Source of the DNA: Winogradskyella sp. PC-19
GTDB taxonomy: Bacteria > Bacteroidota > Bacteroidia > Flavobacteriales > Flavobacteriaceae
Direction: 5' to 3'
Length of the DNA stretch: 64,000 nt
NCBI RefSeq assembly: GCF_002163855.1
Contig: NZ_CP019332.1
Coordinates: forward strand, 1,777,145 to 1,841,144
The notes under the pieces are model-generated. The model had not been told where the DNA came from and made no database searches. It saw nothing but the letters and a program-made list of their open reading frames with translations. This document shows positions 26,528-36,034 of the stretch, in pieces. The translations under genes and the position numbers were made by a program. Position 1 is the first letter of the stretch. Every line of letters starts with the position of its first letter.

Positions 26528-29500
26528 TTATTTTTTCATAAGCTTTTGGGTTTTTCTAAATCCATTAGAACCTTCAATACTTAACATATAAATTCCACTA
26601 TTCAGATTTGAAATATTTATTTGCTTCTCGGAAGTAGATGCATTAACAGACCATTGAACACGATTAACCATTTTACCTGTTAAATCGTAAATCTTCAAAG
26701 TCATATCTACTGGCCCGTTTTGCATATCTAAACCTAAACCTACGTTTACAGAAGATGATGCAGGGTTTGGATAGAAACGAACTGAACTTTCAATAGTATC
26801 TATATTATCTACTAAGTCAGTTAGAACCTCTTCAGCTTGCGTTGTAGTTCCTGCAAATAAATTAATATTATCAATTGCAATATCAGCTTGCCACGTACTT
26901 CCCGTAACCCTGTTAAATCTGAGTTGTACACTGTTTCCAATAAAGGCAGATAAATCTACGTTTTGAGACAACCATTGATTTCCTTTATTTCCTGTTTCAC
27001 TCCATAATGTTGTCCAAGATCCACCGTTATCATTACTTGCTTCTAACGCAATACTTCCCATATCTGTTGCACCAAACATATGATAGTCAAATGAGAACGT
27101 TGCCGCAGACTCAGATGATAAATCGTAACATGGCGAGTTAATAATTGCTCGCTTATTAGGATATCCTGTATTATTTCCTGAAGCTTCTACGAATATATAT
27201 CTTGTACCTTGAGTAGCGTTAGATGGTCCTGTTCCATTTGATGGTGTCCCATTGTTATCTACTGTCCAGTTTAAATCATCTGCACTACTCTGCGACCAGT
27301 CGCCAATAGAACCTTCGAAACTTTGACTGTACGGAAATGATGTTATGCCACCAGAACATGATGGTGTTGTTACAACGCCGTCCGTTAAGCTAATATCATC
27401 TATCGCTACATCAGATTGCCATGTGCCTCCAGTAATTCTATTGAATCGTAATTGAATACCACCGCCTATATAAGCTGCTAAATCAATGTTAACCGTCAAC
27501 CATTGATTACCCTGATTACCTGTCTGATTCCATAAACTTGTCCATGTTGCGCCTTCATCATTACTAACTTCTAAGTTTACTGAACCGCCGTTTGTAGAAC
27601 CAAACATGTGGTACTTAAATGTAAAGTTGGCTTCTGTTACCGATGATAAATCAAAACATGGTGACGTAATAATTGCGCGCTTGTTAGGGAAACCTGTACC
27701 ATTACCAGATGCTTCTACATAAATATAGTTACTTCCTTGAATTGCACTTGATGGCCCTGTATTATTCGATGGCGTACCATTAGCGTCTACTGTCCAGTTT
27801 ATATCATCTGCACTAGATTGTGTCCATGCACCAATGCCACTTTCAAAACCTTCTGAATATGGGAAGGTCGAAACTCCGCCTGAACAACCATTTGCAACTT
27901 CATTTACATTTATAGTTCTTATTACTGGTGTTGCTGCATTTCCTGCCGCATCATTGACATTATAAGTCAGTGTATAATTCCCAGCTACGTTTGTATTTAC
28001 TGAACCTGAAACTACGATACTTGATGTTAAGTTTCCATCTATATTATCTGTCGCTGTTGCGCCTGCATCATTGTATGCATCACCTACAGTTAAATTAACT
28101 GTTGCTGAACCTAATAATGTGATTACTGGGGCTACTGTATCTGCACTTACAACTACCGTTCTTGTTTCTGATGCTGAGTTTCCTGCGGCATCACTTACAC
28201 TATAAGTAACAGTATATGTTCCTGCTGTATTTGTGTTTACAGTTCCTGTTGTAACTATACTTGATGTTAAATTACCATCTATATTATCCGTCGCTGTTGC
28301 GCCTTGCTCAGTATAAGAATCTCCAACATTTAAATTTATTGTTGCAGCACCTACTAATGAAATTACTGGTGCAGTTGTATCTGGATTTACCGTTACTGTT
28401 CGGGTAGCGCTGTCACTATTTCCAGCAGCATCACTTACACTATATGTTATCGTATATGTTCCTGCTACATTTGTATTTACCGAACCTGAAGTTACAATAC
28501 TCGATGTTAAATCACCATCGACATTATCTGTCGCTGTCGCTCCTAGTTCGTTATAGGCCTGTTGCAATTCTAAAGTTACTGATGGTGACCCATTTAAGGT
28601 AATTACTGGAGATGTAGTGTCTGCAATAACATTTACAGTACGTGTCGTAGACGCATTATTTCCTGCAGCATCGCTAACACTATACGTAACAGTGTATGTT
28701 CCTGGAGTGTTTGTATTTACTGTTCCAGATGTTACAATACTTGATGTTAAATCACCATCTATATTATCTGTTGCAGTTGCACCAAGTTCATTATAAGCTT
28801 CACCTTGATCTAAGTTAATTGTTGAAGCGCCATTCAATGTAATAACTGGTGCTTCTGTATCCGGACCAGAACCTTCAATAACTACTGTATAATCTTCAAC
28901 TTCTCCATAAGTGAAAGAAGCACATGAGTCTACATTAGCATTATAACTCATTGTTACACGCATGCGTGTTGAAACCTCTGACGCCGATGATGGTACTGTA
29001 AAACTTCCGCTTACAGGTGTCGTCTGAGAAGGTACTGCAGTAAATACTTGTTCGCCTGCATCTGTAAAATCACCATCTTTATTGTAATCTATCCATACTG
29101 AATAACCTTCGTTATATAAAGTACCAGTCCAAGTTGGCGTGACCGAAATTGTATACTGCACATCTTTAGTTAAAGTTGTTGAAGTACTAGTAAAGTCAGA
29201 ATAAAATTGAGCTCCAGATGTATTATCAATGGTATTTAATTGAACTCGGCTAATATACTCGTCATTAACATTAGAACTTTGTGATGCACAATACGTAACT
29301 GGTACAGCATCGGTAGTAATAGTTGCAGTATTACTCACTGCAGATGTATTTCCTACGGCATCCTTTGCAAAAACTGTAAAAGTATATTGTGTTTCGGCAG
29401 TTAAACCTGTTGCCGTAAAATTTGTATTAGTTGAATTTCCTACAACAGTTCCGTCTCTTAAAATGTCATAAGACGCTACGCCAACATTATCTGTAGATGC

Positions 29501-32401
29501 TGTCCATGATAAATTTGCTGAATTTTCAGTAACTCCTGAAGCAACTAAACTAGTCGGAGCCGATGGTGCAGTTGTATCTGGTGCTTCAGTCGTAACATTG
29601 ACAACATTACTTAAAACCGATTCATTTCCTGCTGCATCTTTAGCTTTAACACTAAATGCATATGTTGTATTTGCAGATAATCCTGCTGCTTGATAACTTG
29701 TTGTTGTGCCAGAAACTGAACCTATAACTGTTCCATCTCTAAATACATCATATCCAGAAACCTCTATATTATCTGTAGAGGCTGTCCAACTTAAATCTGT
29801 AGAATTCTGAGTAGTATTTGATGCTGAAAGACTTGTTGGAGCCGTTGGTGCATCGTTATCTACAACTGTTGTTGCTTCAAATTTACCCGTAAATACACCA
29901 CGTCCATATGTCGAAGCAATAATCTTATTATCAGCATCATTTCCGTTAACAGCCCAATAATCAAGAGATGTTACACTAACATCGCTCATACCATTATAGG
30001 CTTGAGACCATGATGGATTTGCATCGTTAAAATTATTTGTTGACCAAATACCTAATTGTGTTGCTAAAATAGCTTCATTTCTATTTAAAGGATTTTGAAG
30101 CATATCTCTTACAGGAATATTTGGCAAATCACCTTCTTTATTTTGCCATGACGAACCTCCATTAGAAGTTGCCCAAACACTTGTTACTCCATAATTATGA
30201 ATAGTAACAAAAATATCATTAGCTGTTTCCCCATATCTTACTGAAGATACTGCACCAACAAATGGTGTACTAATCGTGGTAAATGTTGCGCTTGAGTTTG
30301 TAACATTTGTTAATCTTAAAAGTCCACCATTAGCTAAGCCTACGTGCCATGTATTGTTTGCAAAAGGTGAAACACCAAAGGCAGTTGGCTTACCTGTTAA
30401 AGCTGCATTTGTTAAAGTTCCACTAGAATTTGAAGCCACATTAATACTCTTTATTCTAAATGTTGAACCTGATGATGAATTAGTCAATAAACGATTAGCA
30501 TCACTATCATAACCCATTTGGTTTACAAAATCTCCAGAAGCTTGATCACTAGAAAGTGTTGTTGCTCCTCCTTGACGTCTTCCAAGTCCATTCCAAGGTA
30601 AATTAAACCTATAAATTTGATTGTAAACATAAGTGGCAATCATATACTGACCGTCTTTATCTACAAATGTGTAAAAACCATCACCGTCACTTAGCTCTTC
30701 AGAACCATTAACGCCTGGCGAGGTATTATTCCCTCTAAATCCTTGCGAACCATTATCTTGTGCACCAGCTGTAAAAATAACATTTGAGCTTCCTTGACCA
30801 TCAGGACCAATTCCTGCTTTTACATATTGCGTCACGTTATAACCGTTAACACGTTTAGTAATTGTAGAACCTGCATTACCTGAGTAATACACACCACCAT
30901 CATTTCCAAATAACATACGAGATGAAGAATTATTACCAAAAGCAATTGAATGCTGATCGGCGTGTACATTATTAGGTTGACCGAATCCACCATACCAATG
31001 CGATAATTGTGACCACGAAGAACCACTATTGGTACTTTTAAATAAATCAATACCACCTACATAAACAATATTATCATTGTTTGGATCCGCTTCAATAACT
31101 AAGTCATAAAAAGCTTGACCTCTACAAAAATCATTTGCAGGAATACCTGTGTCTGCATCGTTTGGTAGACTTGTAGAAGAAATGCTTCCAAAACCGTTAG
31201 TTGTACTATAAATATGAACTGGTGCAGCACCAGCACCTTGTGTTAAGGCGTATAATTTATTAGGATTAGATGCTGATGGTTCTAACTCAACACGATTAGA
31301 ATCTGTTAATGGAGAAGCACCTGCTTCTGTCCAAGTTGTTCCGTTCGTTGAGCTATATACTTTTCCTCCACCACTTCCAAAAGCGTTAGAGATTGATCCC
31401 ATCCAAAGTTTATTATCTGCACCAACTTCTAAATCGTTAGGGATGACATAATATGTATTAGCACCTGACGTATTTGCTTCCATGTTAGCAGACTCTATTC
31501 TATTCCAAGTTGTACCTCCATTTGCTGAATGATATAATCCTGCCGTTTGCAATCCTAAATAGTTATTTGGGCTTGATGCATCTCCATAAATTTGCGCACC
31601 AACACCAACAAATAATTCAGTATTACCATTATTATTCCATGCTAAAACATCGTTTACATAGAAAAAACCTGACAGGAATAAATTAGTGGCACTAAAATCA
31701 AAAGTTGCAGGTCCAGCAGCAGGAATATTTAGAGCACTCCAAGAATTACCGCCATCAGTTGTTACATAAACTCCGTTACCTACAACATCACCAGCAGTAT
31801 ATTGTTCTCCTGTTCCAACAAACCAACGGTTAGAATTATTTGGATCAACAGTTATTGAAGTTACAGCTAAATTTCCAGGAACATTTTGTACACGTGTCCA
31901 TAAAGAATTGGTATTTGTAATATTGGTATTTTTCCAAAGTCCACCACTAACACCGCCAGCATATACTGTATTGTTGCTTGAGTCATTTGGATCAAACATA
32001 ATCACGCGTGTACGACCACCAATATCATTTGGTCCTCTCTCTTCCCAAGCATTCCCTGCTTCACCAGGATTTCGTTGAGCTTGTCGTTCCACTCTAAGAT
32101 TTTCTCTTATAATATTAAGCTCGTCATTATCTAATTTTCCTGTAGAAGGATTAATAGATAATTCCCACATTTGCTCAAAATAGCGATTAGGTGGGAGACC
32201 TGCTTGCTTTCGTTTCTTTTTGTCCCAAGTTAGAGTTTCTTTAAATGGTGAGCTTGCCACAACTTTTGCATGTTGTAAACGTTGCTCATCTAGACTTAAA
32301 TATTCTTTTTTACTTTCATTTTCTGTTGTTAAAGTAAATACACTAATTGCCACTATAAGCAGAGAAACACTACCTAGCAGTAAACGTAATTTTTTAATCA
32401 T
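26528..32401 (-). CDS. Giant T9SS-secreted BNR/sortilin beta-propeller protein with Fn3, GEVED, DUF5011 and jelly-roll domains
   Basis: The ATG at 32401 gives 1957 residues starting MIKKLRLLLGSVSLL; the frame extends ten codons to a TTG, which I reject. After an N-terminal signal/anchor come a leader with KKRKQAGLPPNRYFEQMWEL, a long VPS10/BNR beta-propeller (about 90-840, with GGVSGGLWKNT and similar repeats), two fibronectin III domains (about 840-1035), a GEVED domain (about 1040-1178), four DUF5011 units (about 1180-1500), two MAM-like jelly-roll domains (about 1505-1845), and a T9SS type A sorting domain (RFYPNPASSSVNVGLG, GIYMLSIEG). It has no visible catalytic site and is probably an adhesin or surface polymer-binding protein. 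It is paralogous to the gene at 59979-63998 in its N-terminal half. Confidence 0.92.
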   Translation of the reverse strand: MIKKLRLLLGSVSLLIVAISVFTLTTENESKKEYLSLDEQRLQHAKVVASSPFKETLTWDKKKRKQAGLPPNRYFEQMWELSINPSTGKLDNDELNIIRENLRVERQAQRNPGEAGNAWEERGPNDIGGRTRVIMFDPNDSSNNTVYAGGVSGGLWKNTNITNTNSLWTRVQNVPGNLAVTSITVDPNNSNRWFVGTGEQYTAGDVVGNGVYVTTDGGNSWSALNIPAAGPATFDFSATNLFLSGFFYVNDVLAWNNNGNTELFVGVGAQIYGDASSPNNYLGLQTAGLYHSANGGTTWNRIESANMEANTSGANTYYVIPNDLEVGADNKLWMGSISNAFGSGGGKVYSSTNGTTWTEAGASPLTDSNRVELEPSASNPNKLYALTQGAGAAPVHIYSTTNGFGSISSTSLPNDADTGIPANDFCRGQAFYDLVIEADPNNDNIVYVGGIDLFKSTNSGSSWSQLSHWYGGFGQPNNVHADQHSIAFGNNSSSRMLFGNDGGVYYSGNAGSTITKRVNGYNVTQYVKAGIGPDGQGSSNVIFTAGAQDNGSQGFRGNNTSPGVNGSEELSDGDGFYTFVDKDGQYMIATYVYNQIYRFNLPWNGLGRRQGGATTLSSDQASGDFVNQMGYDSDANRLLTNSSSGSTFRIKSINVASNSSGTLTNAALTGKPTAFGVSPFANNTWHVGLANGGLLRLTNVTNSSATFTTISTPFVGAVSSVRYGETANDIFVTIHNYGVTSVWATSNGGSSWQNKEGDLPNIPVRDMLQNPLNRNEAILATQLGIWSTNNFNDANPSWSQAYNGMSDVSVTSLDYWAVNGNDADNKIIASTYGRGVFTGKFEATTVVDNDAPTAPTSLSASNTTQNSTDLSWTASTDNIEVSGYDVFRDGTVIGSVSGTTTSYQAAGLSANTTYAFSVKAKDAAGNESVLSNVVNVTTEAPDTTAPSAPTSLVASGVTENSANLSWTASTDNVGVASYDILRDGTVVGNSTNTNFTATGLTAETQYTFTVFAKDAVGNTSAVSNTATITTDAVPVTYCASQSSNVNDEYISRVQLNTIDNTSGAQFYSDFTSTSTTLTKDVQYTISVTPTWTGTLYNEGYSVWIDYNKDGDFTDAGEQVFTAVPSQTTPVSGSFTVPSSASEVSTRMRVTMSYNANVDSCASFTYGEVEDYTVVIEGSGPDTEAPVITLNGASTINLDQGEAYNELGATATDNIDGDLTSSIVTSGTVNTNTPGTYTVTYSVSDAAGNNASTTRTVNVIADTTSPVITLNGSPSVTLELQQAYNELGATATDNVDGDLTSSIVTSGSVNTNVAGTYTITYSVSDAAGNSDSATRTVTVNPDTTAPVISLVGAATINLNVGDSYTEQGATATDNIDGNLTSSIVTTGTVNTNTAGTYTVTYSVSDAAGNSASETRTVVVSADTVAPVITLLGSATVNLTVGDAYNDAGATATDNIDGNLTSSIVVSGSVNTNVAGNYTLTYNVNDAAGNAATPVIRTINVNEVANGCSGGVSTFPYSEGFESGIGAWTQSSADDINWTVDANGTPSNNTGPSSAIQGSNYIYVEASGNGTGFPNKRAIITSPCFDLSSVTEANFTFKYHMFGSTNGGSVNLEVSNDEGATWTSLWNQTGNQGNQWLTVNIDLAAYIGGGIQLRFNRITGGTWQSDVAIDDISLTDGVVTTPSCSGGITSFPYSQSFEGSIGDWSQSSADDLNWTVDNNGTPSNGTGPSNATQGTRYIFVEASGNNTGYPNKRAIINSPCYDLSSESAATFSFDYHMFGATDMGSIALEASNDNGGSWTTLWSETGNKGNQWLSQNVDLSAFIGNSVQLRFNRVTGSTWQADIAIDNINLFAGTTTQAEEVLTDLVDNIDTIESSVRFYPNPASSSVNVGLGLDMQNGPVDMTLKIYDLTGKMVNRVQWSVNASTSEKQINISNLNSGIYMLSIEGSNGFRKTQKLMKK
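27381..29089. repeat. Copy B of the long near-identical repeat, with one extra 240-bp DUF5011 unit
   Basis: This is the partner of 22438-23906. It contains the same DNA in the same order, interrupted at about 28624-28862 by one additional DUF5011 unit (80 codons) that is similar to, but clearly diverged from, its neighbours. Outside 27381-29089 the two genes are homologous only in the rest of the GEVED domain, at much lower identity. Confidence 0.9.
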
Positions 32402-32567
32402 TTTGTAAATTTGGTTAGAGTTAGTAGTCAAAGAAATATTTTCGACAGCTGAAAATTATTAAAATTATGTTAATGAACAATCAAATTCTTAATATTTTCG
32501 ACGAAACGTTATTAATTCTTTAATTTAACCTGCTTTTTTGTATGGTTTTATTACATTAAATTTACAC

Positions 32568-34259
32568 ATGGAAAAGAGCGAAATCCTTAAAATTCAGAAT
32601 CTTAGCGTAAGTTTTGACTCAAATGAAATCAAAAATGAAGTCATTCATAACATTTCATTCTCTATTTATAAAAATGAAATTTTAGGAATCGTTGGAGAAT
32701 CTGGTTCAGGTAAATCAGTATCATCTTTAGCAATTATGGGGTTATTACCTAAAGGTATTTCTGAAATCACCAAAGGCTCCATTCAATTTGAAGGTAAAAA
32801 TCTTTTAAACATAACAGAAAAGGAATTTCAATCCATAAGAGGTAATGACATTGCCATGATTTTTCAAGAACCAATGAGTTCCCTGAACCCATCTATGACC
32901 TGCGGTAAACAAGTTGCCGAAATTTTAAAACAACATACAAAACTTTCGAAACCTGAAATTAAGGTGAACGTTTTATCACTTTTCGAAAAAGTGAAACTTC
33001 CTGAACCAAAAAATATTTTTTCAAAATATCCTCATGAGATTTCTGGTGGTCAAAAACAACGTGTAATGATTGCAATGGCGATAGCCTGTAAACCAAAATT
33101 ATTAATTGCGGATGAGCCAACTACTGCATTAGATGTTACTGTACAAAAAGAGATTTTAGAATTGTTGAAATCACTTCAGCTAGAAACAAAAATGAGTGTT
33201 CTTTTTATATCTCACGATTTGGCATTAGTCTCACAACTTGCAGACCGCGTTGCTGTAATGTATAAAGGAGATATTGTAGAGCAAGGTGATGTTAACCAAA
33301 TTTTTATTGCACCAAAAAATAATTATACTAAGGCGCTCTTTAACTCTCGTCCATCAATGAAAACAAGATTAAAACAGCTGCCAACTGTTAGTGATTTTGT
33401 AAATGAAACTGTAAATAATAAAATTGTTACTACTCAAGAACGAATAAAAAAGCATACTAAAATCTACAACCAACAACCACTATTGGAAGTCATTGATTTA
33501 GATAAAATATACTTGTCAAAAAAAGGTTTTCTAAAACCAAAAACTGAATTTAAAGCCGTAAACCAAGTCAGTTTTAACATTTACGAGGGCGAAACACTTG
33601 GCTTAGTTGGAGAGTCTGGTTGTGGTAAATCAACACTTGGGAATGCCATTCTTCAGCTAGATAAAGCGACCTCAGGAATTATAAAATATAGAGGTAAAGA
33701 CATAACTAATTTGAATAAGTCTAATTTAAGAGCCTTACGAAAAGACATTCAGATTATTTTTCAAGACCCATTTGCATCATTAAATCCAAGACTAACAGTA
33801 GGTAGCGCAATTATGGAGCCTATGAAAGTCCATCATATTGGTGATTCAACAGAAGACAGAAAAGCTAAAGTCATTTCTATTTTACAACATGTTGGATTAG
33901 ATGCTGAAACTTTTAATAAATATCCACACGAGTTTTCGGGAGGTCAACGTCAACGAATTGGTATTGCTAGAACTATTGCTTTAGAGCCAAAACTAATTGT
34001 CTGTGACGAATCTGTTTCTGCACTAGATATTTCCGTACAAGCACAAGTATTAAATCTTTTAAATAGTTTAAAAGAAAATTTTGGGTTTACATATCTATTT
34101 ATATCTCACGATTTAGCAGTCGTAAAGTATATGTCCGACAAGCTTTTGGTTATGAACAAAGGTGAAATTGAAGAGTTTGGTGAAGCTGATTCAATTTATA
34201 GTGATCCTAAAAAAGAGTATACAAAAAAATTAATCAATGCTATTCCTAAAGGTTTATAG
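32568..34259 (+). CDS. Fused two-ATPase ABC transporter subunit (oligopeptide/dipeptide type, DppD-DppF/YejF-like)
   Basis: The ATG at 32568 gives 563 residues; a TTG ten codons upstream is rejected. Two complete ABC cassettes are fused. The first has the Walker A GESGSGKS (43-50), signature SGGQKQR and Walker B LLIADEPT. The second has GESGCGKS, SGGQRQR and LIVCDESVSALD. Each has the oligopeptide-type downstream sequence. Such proteins energise uptake of peptides or related solutes together with separate permease and binding proteins, which are not in the window. It is divergent from the giant propeller gene and ends in a terminator. Confidence 0.9.
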   Translation: MEKSEILKIQNLSVSFDSNEIKNEVIHNISFSIYKNEILGIVGESGSGKSVSSLAIMGLLPKGISEITKGSIQFEGKNLLNITEKEFQSIRGNDIAMIFQEPMSSLNPSMTCGKQVAEILKQHTKLSKPEIKVNVLSLFEKVKLPEPKNIFSKYPHEISGGQKQRVMIAMAIACKPKLLIADEPTTALDVTVQKEILELLKSLQLETKMSVLFISHDLALVSQLADRVAVMYKGDIVEQGDVNQIFIAPKNNYTKALFNSRPSMKTRLKQLPTVSDFVNETVNNKIVTTQERIKKHTKIYNQQPLLEVIDLDKIYLSKKGFLKPKTEFKAVNQVSFNIYEGETLGLVGESGCGKSTLGNAILQLDKATSGIIKYRGKDITNLNKSNLRALRKDIQIIFQDPFASLNPRLTVGSAIMEPMKVHHIGDSTEDRKAKVISILQHVGLDAETFNKYPHEFSGGQRQRIGIARTIALEPKLIVCDESVSALDISVQAQVLNLLNSLKENFGFTYLFISHDLAVVKYMSDKLLVMNKGEIEEFGEADSIYSDPKKEYTKKLINAIPKGL

Positions 34260-34281
34260 AAAGAATACCTTTTTGGTTAAA

Positions 34282-34317
34282 TAAAATACGCCAGATATTA
34301 ATCTGAGCGTATTTTTA
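34282..34317 (+). terminator. Intrinsic terminator after the ABC ATPase gene
   Basis: AAATACGC-CAGAT and ATCTGAGCGTATTT form a stem with a single bulged base and a short loop, followed by a T-run. It starts about 23 bases after the ABC gene stop. Confidence 0.7.
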
Positions 34318-34544
34318 AATTTTGAAGGTTTTACTTCAAAAGTAGGTTCTGGTAGATTTGGTTTAGTTTTCATAAGTATTAGTTTATGATAGATTTGGGA
34401 CAAATCATAAATTAAGTTTATGGTAAATTTGGTTAAATAGGTTTGGGACTGCTAATATGAGATAATATTTCATTTTAAACGATTAAATACATTATTAATC
34501 GATGAAATACATTAAATTTTAACATTTAATCAATTTAGAGCATA
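34318..34544. other. AT-rich intergenic stretch without a recognised gene
   Basis: This stretch lies between two terminators of converging units. It holds imperfect short direct repeats (AGTTTATGATAGATTTGG near 34381 and AGTTTATGGTAAATTTGG near 34417) and the motif ATACATTA twice near 34485-34515. I see no convincing open reading frame or RNA gene. It may be decayed sequence. Confidence 0.4.
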
Positions 34545-34575
34545 AAAAAACCATTAAAATTAATAATGGCTTTTC
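34545..34575 (-). terminator. Weak intrinsic terminator after the CoA-transferase operon
   Basis: On the minus strand CCATTA and TAATGG (plus 34551-34569) form a small stem; outer A and T bases extend it and it is followed by a run of seven T. It lies 14 to 44 bases past the stop of the subunit B gene. Confidence 0.55.
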
Positions 34576-34588
34576 TATTAAAATAATT

Positions 34589-35242
34589 TTATAGACTCAT
34601 TTCAGGTATATCTCCTTCAATAATTAAATGTCCATCTGTGGCAATTTTTATTTCATCTACTGAAACACCTGGAGCACGTTCTAATAATTTAAATCCTTGT
34701 TCTGTTACTTCTATAACTGCTAAATTAGTTACAATTTTTTTGACACAACCAACGCCTGTTAGTGGTAAAGAACATTCTTTTAAAAGTTTAGATTCGCCAC
34801 GCTTATTGGTATGCATCATAGCTACAATAATATTTTCGGCACTTGCTACTAAATCCATCGCGCCACCCATACCTTTTACCATACGACCAGGGATTTTCCA
34901 ATTGGCAATATCTCCATTTTCTGCAACTTCCATAGCGCCTAATATCGTTAAGTCTACATGTTTACCTCGTATCATCGAAAAACTTGTTGCTGAATCAAAG
35001 AAACTAGCACCTGGTAACGTTGTAATGGTTTGCTTACCAGCATTAATAATATCTGCATCCTCTTCGCCTTCAAAAGGAAATGGTCCCATTCCAAGAACTC
35101 CATTCTCGCTTTGAAACTCTACCTCTATATCTTCTCTTACAAAATTGGCAACTAAAGTTGGTATACCAATCCCTAGGTTAACATAATAACCGTCTTTTAC
35201 TTCTTTAGCAATTCGCTTTGCGATTCCGTTTTTATCTAGCAT
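34589..35242 (-). CDS. scoB: 3-oxoacid CoA-transferase subunit B
   Basis: A 217-residue beta subunit of the succinyl-CoA:3-ketoacid CoA-transferase family. The catalytic glutamate is in QSENGVLGMGP (Glu46), which forms the glutamyl-CoA intermediate. GIGIPTL near the N-terminus and KGMGGAMDL are further family blocks. It is encoded two bases after subunit A. With subunit A it should activate acetoacetate or a related ketoacid for the TCA cycle or ketone body use. Exact substrate (acetoacetate, 3-oxoadipate) cannot be told from sequence alone. Confidence 0.92.
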   Translation of the reverse strand: MLDKNGIAKRIAKEVKDGYYVNLGIGIPTLVANFVREDIEVEFQSENGVLGMGPFPFEGEEDADIINAGKQTITTLPGASFFDSATSFSMIRGKHVDLTILGAMEVAENGDIANWKIPGRMVKGMGGAMDLVASAENIIVAMMHTNKRGESKLLKECSLPLTGVGCVKKIVTNLAVIEVTEQGFKLLERAPGVSVDEIKIATDGHLIIEGDIPEMSL

Positions 35243-35244
35243 AA

Positions 35245-35946
35245 TTAACTTCTTTGTCTTACGGTTCGTTGCTCTATTCGTTTTTCATAAACTTCTCCCT
35301 GAAAAATACGCTGAACAAATATTCCTGGAATATGAATTTGATTTGGGTCTAGCTCACCAACAGGTACTAACTCTTCAACCTCAGCAACTGTTATTTTGGC
35401 TGCGCCACACATGTTTGGATTAAAATTTCGAGCTGTGCCCTTAAAAATTAAATTTCCTGCAGCATCACCTTTCCAAGCTTTAACAAAAGCAAAATCTGCT
35501 TTAAATGCATGCTCTAAGACGTACATTTTTCCATCAAATTCTCTTGTTTCTTTATCTTCTGCAACTTCAGTACCGAATCCTGCAGGTGTATAGATTGCAG
35601 GAAAGCCAGCTTGTGCTGCTCGGCAACGCTCAGCTAATGTACCTTGCGGAATTAATTCGACATCTAGCTCTCCACTTAACATCTGACGCTCAAATTCATC
35701 ATTCTCGCCTACATAAGACGATATCATTTTTTTAACTTGTTTTTGTTGAAGTAAAAGTCCTAGGCCAAAATCATCGACACCTGCATTATTAGAAATACAT
35801 GTTAAACCTTTATTGTTTCGCTTTACTAACTCGGCGATAGCATTTTCGGGAATACCGCTAAGGCCAAAACCGCCTAACATAAAAGTCATATTATCTGTCA
35901 CACCGTTTAATGCAACAGTGACATTGTCTACTTTTTTATTAATCAT
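35245..35946 (-). CDS. scoA: 3-oxoacid CoA-transferase subunit A
   Basis: A 233-residue alpha subunit. The CoA-transferase signature 1, [16 protein letters not shown], is at residues 22-37. [16 protein letters not shown] and [20 protein letters not shown] are also typical. The heterodimer partner is encoded two bases downstream, so the pair is one transcription unit. It follows PBP1A on the same strand with an 88-base gap. Confidence 0.92.
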   Translation of the reverse strand: MINKKVDNVTVALNGVTDNMTFMLGGFGLSGIPENAIAELVKRNNKGLTCISNNAGVDDFGLGLLLQQKQVKKMISSYVGENDEFERQMLSGELDVELIPQGTLAERCRAAQAGFPAIYTPAGFGTEVAEDKETREFDGKMYVLEHAFKADFAFVKAWKGDAAGNLIFKGTARNFNPNMCGAAKITVAEVEELVPVGELDPNQIHIPGIFVQRIFQGEVYEKRIEQRTVRQRS

Positions 35947-36034
35947 ATCTATTGATTATTTGCAGACGTAAATTACAAAAGATTGACATGAATTACTACT
36001 ACGGTAAACAAAAAAGAAAGTTAATAATTAATGT

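Noticed and set aside
22940-28862. Regular repeats resembling a CRISPR or tandem satellite
   Set aside because: The 240-bp period keeps the reading frame and encodes DUF5011 Ig-like units; there are no short repeats with unique spacers.
34254-34373. 39-codon minus-strand frame after the ABC ATPase gene
   Set aside because: It overlaps the end of the ABC gene and reads through its terminator hairpin; no other support.
34638-35114. 158-codon plus-strand frame across the CoA-transferase subunit B gene
   Set aside because: Antisense shadow of a conserved gene with the catalytic motif in the other strand.
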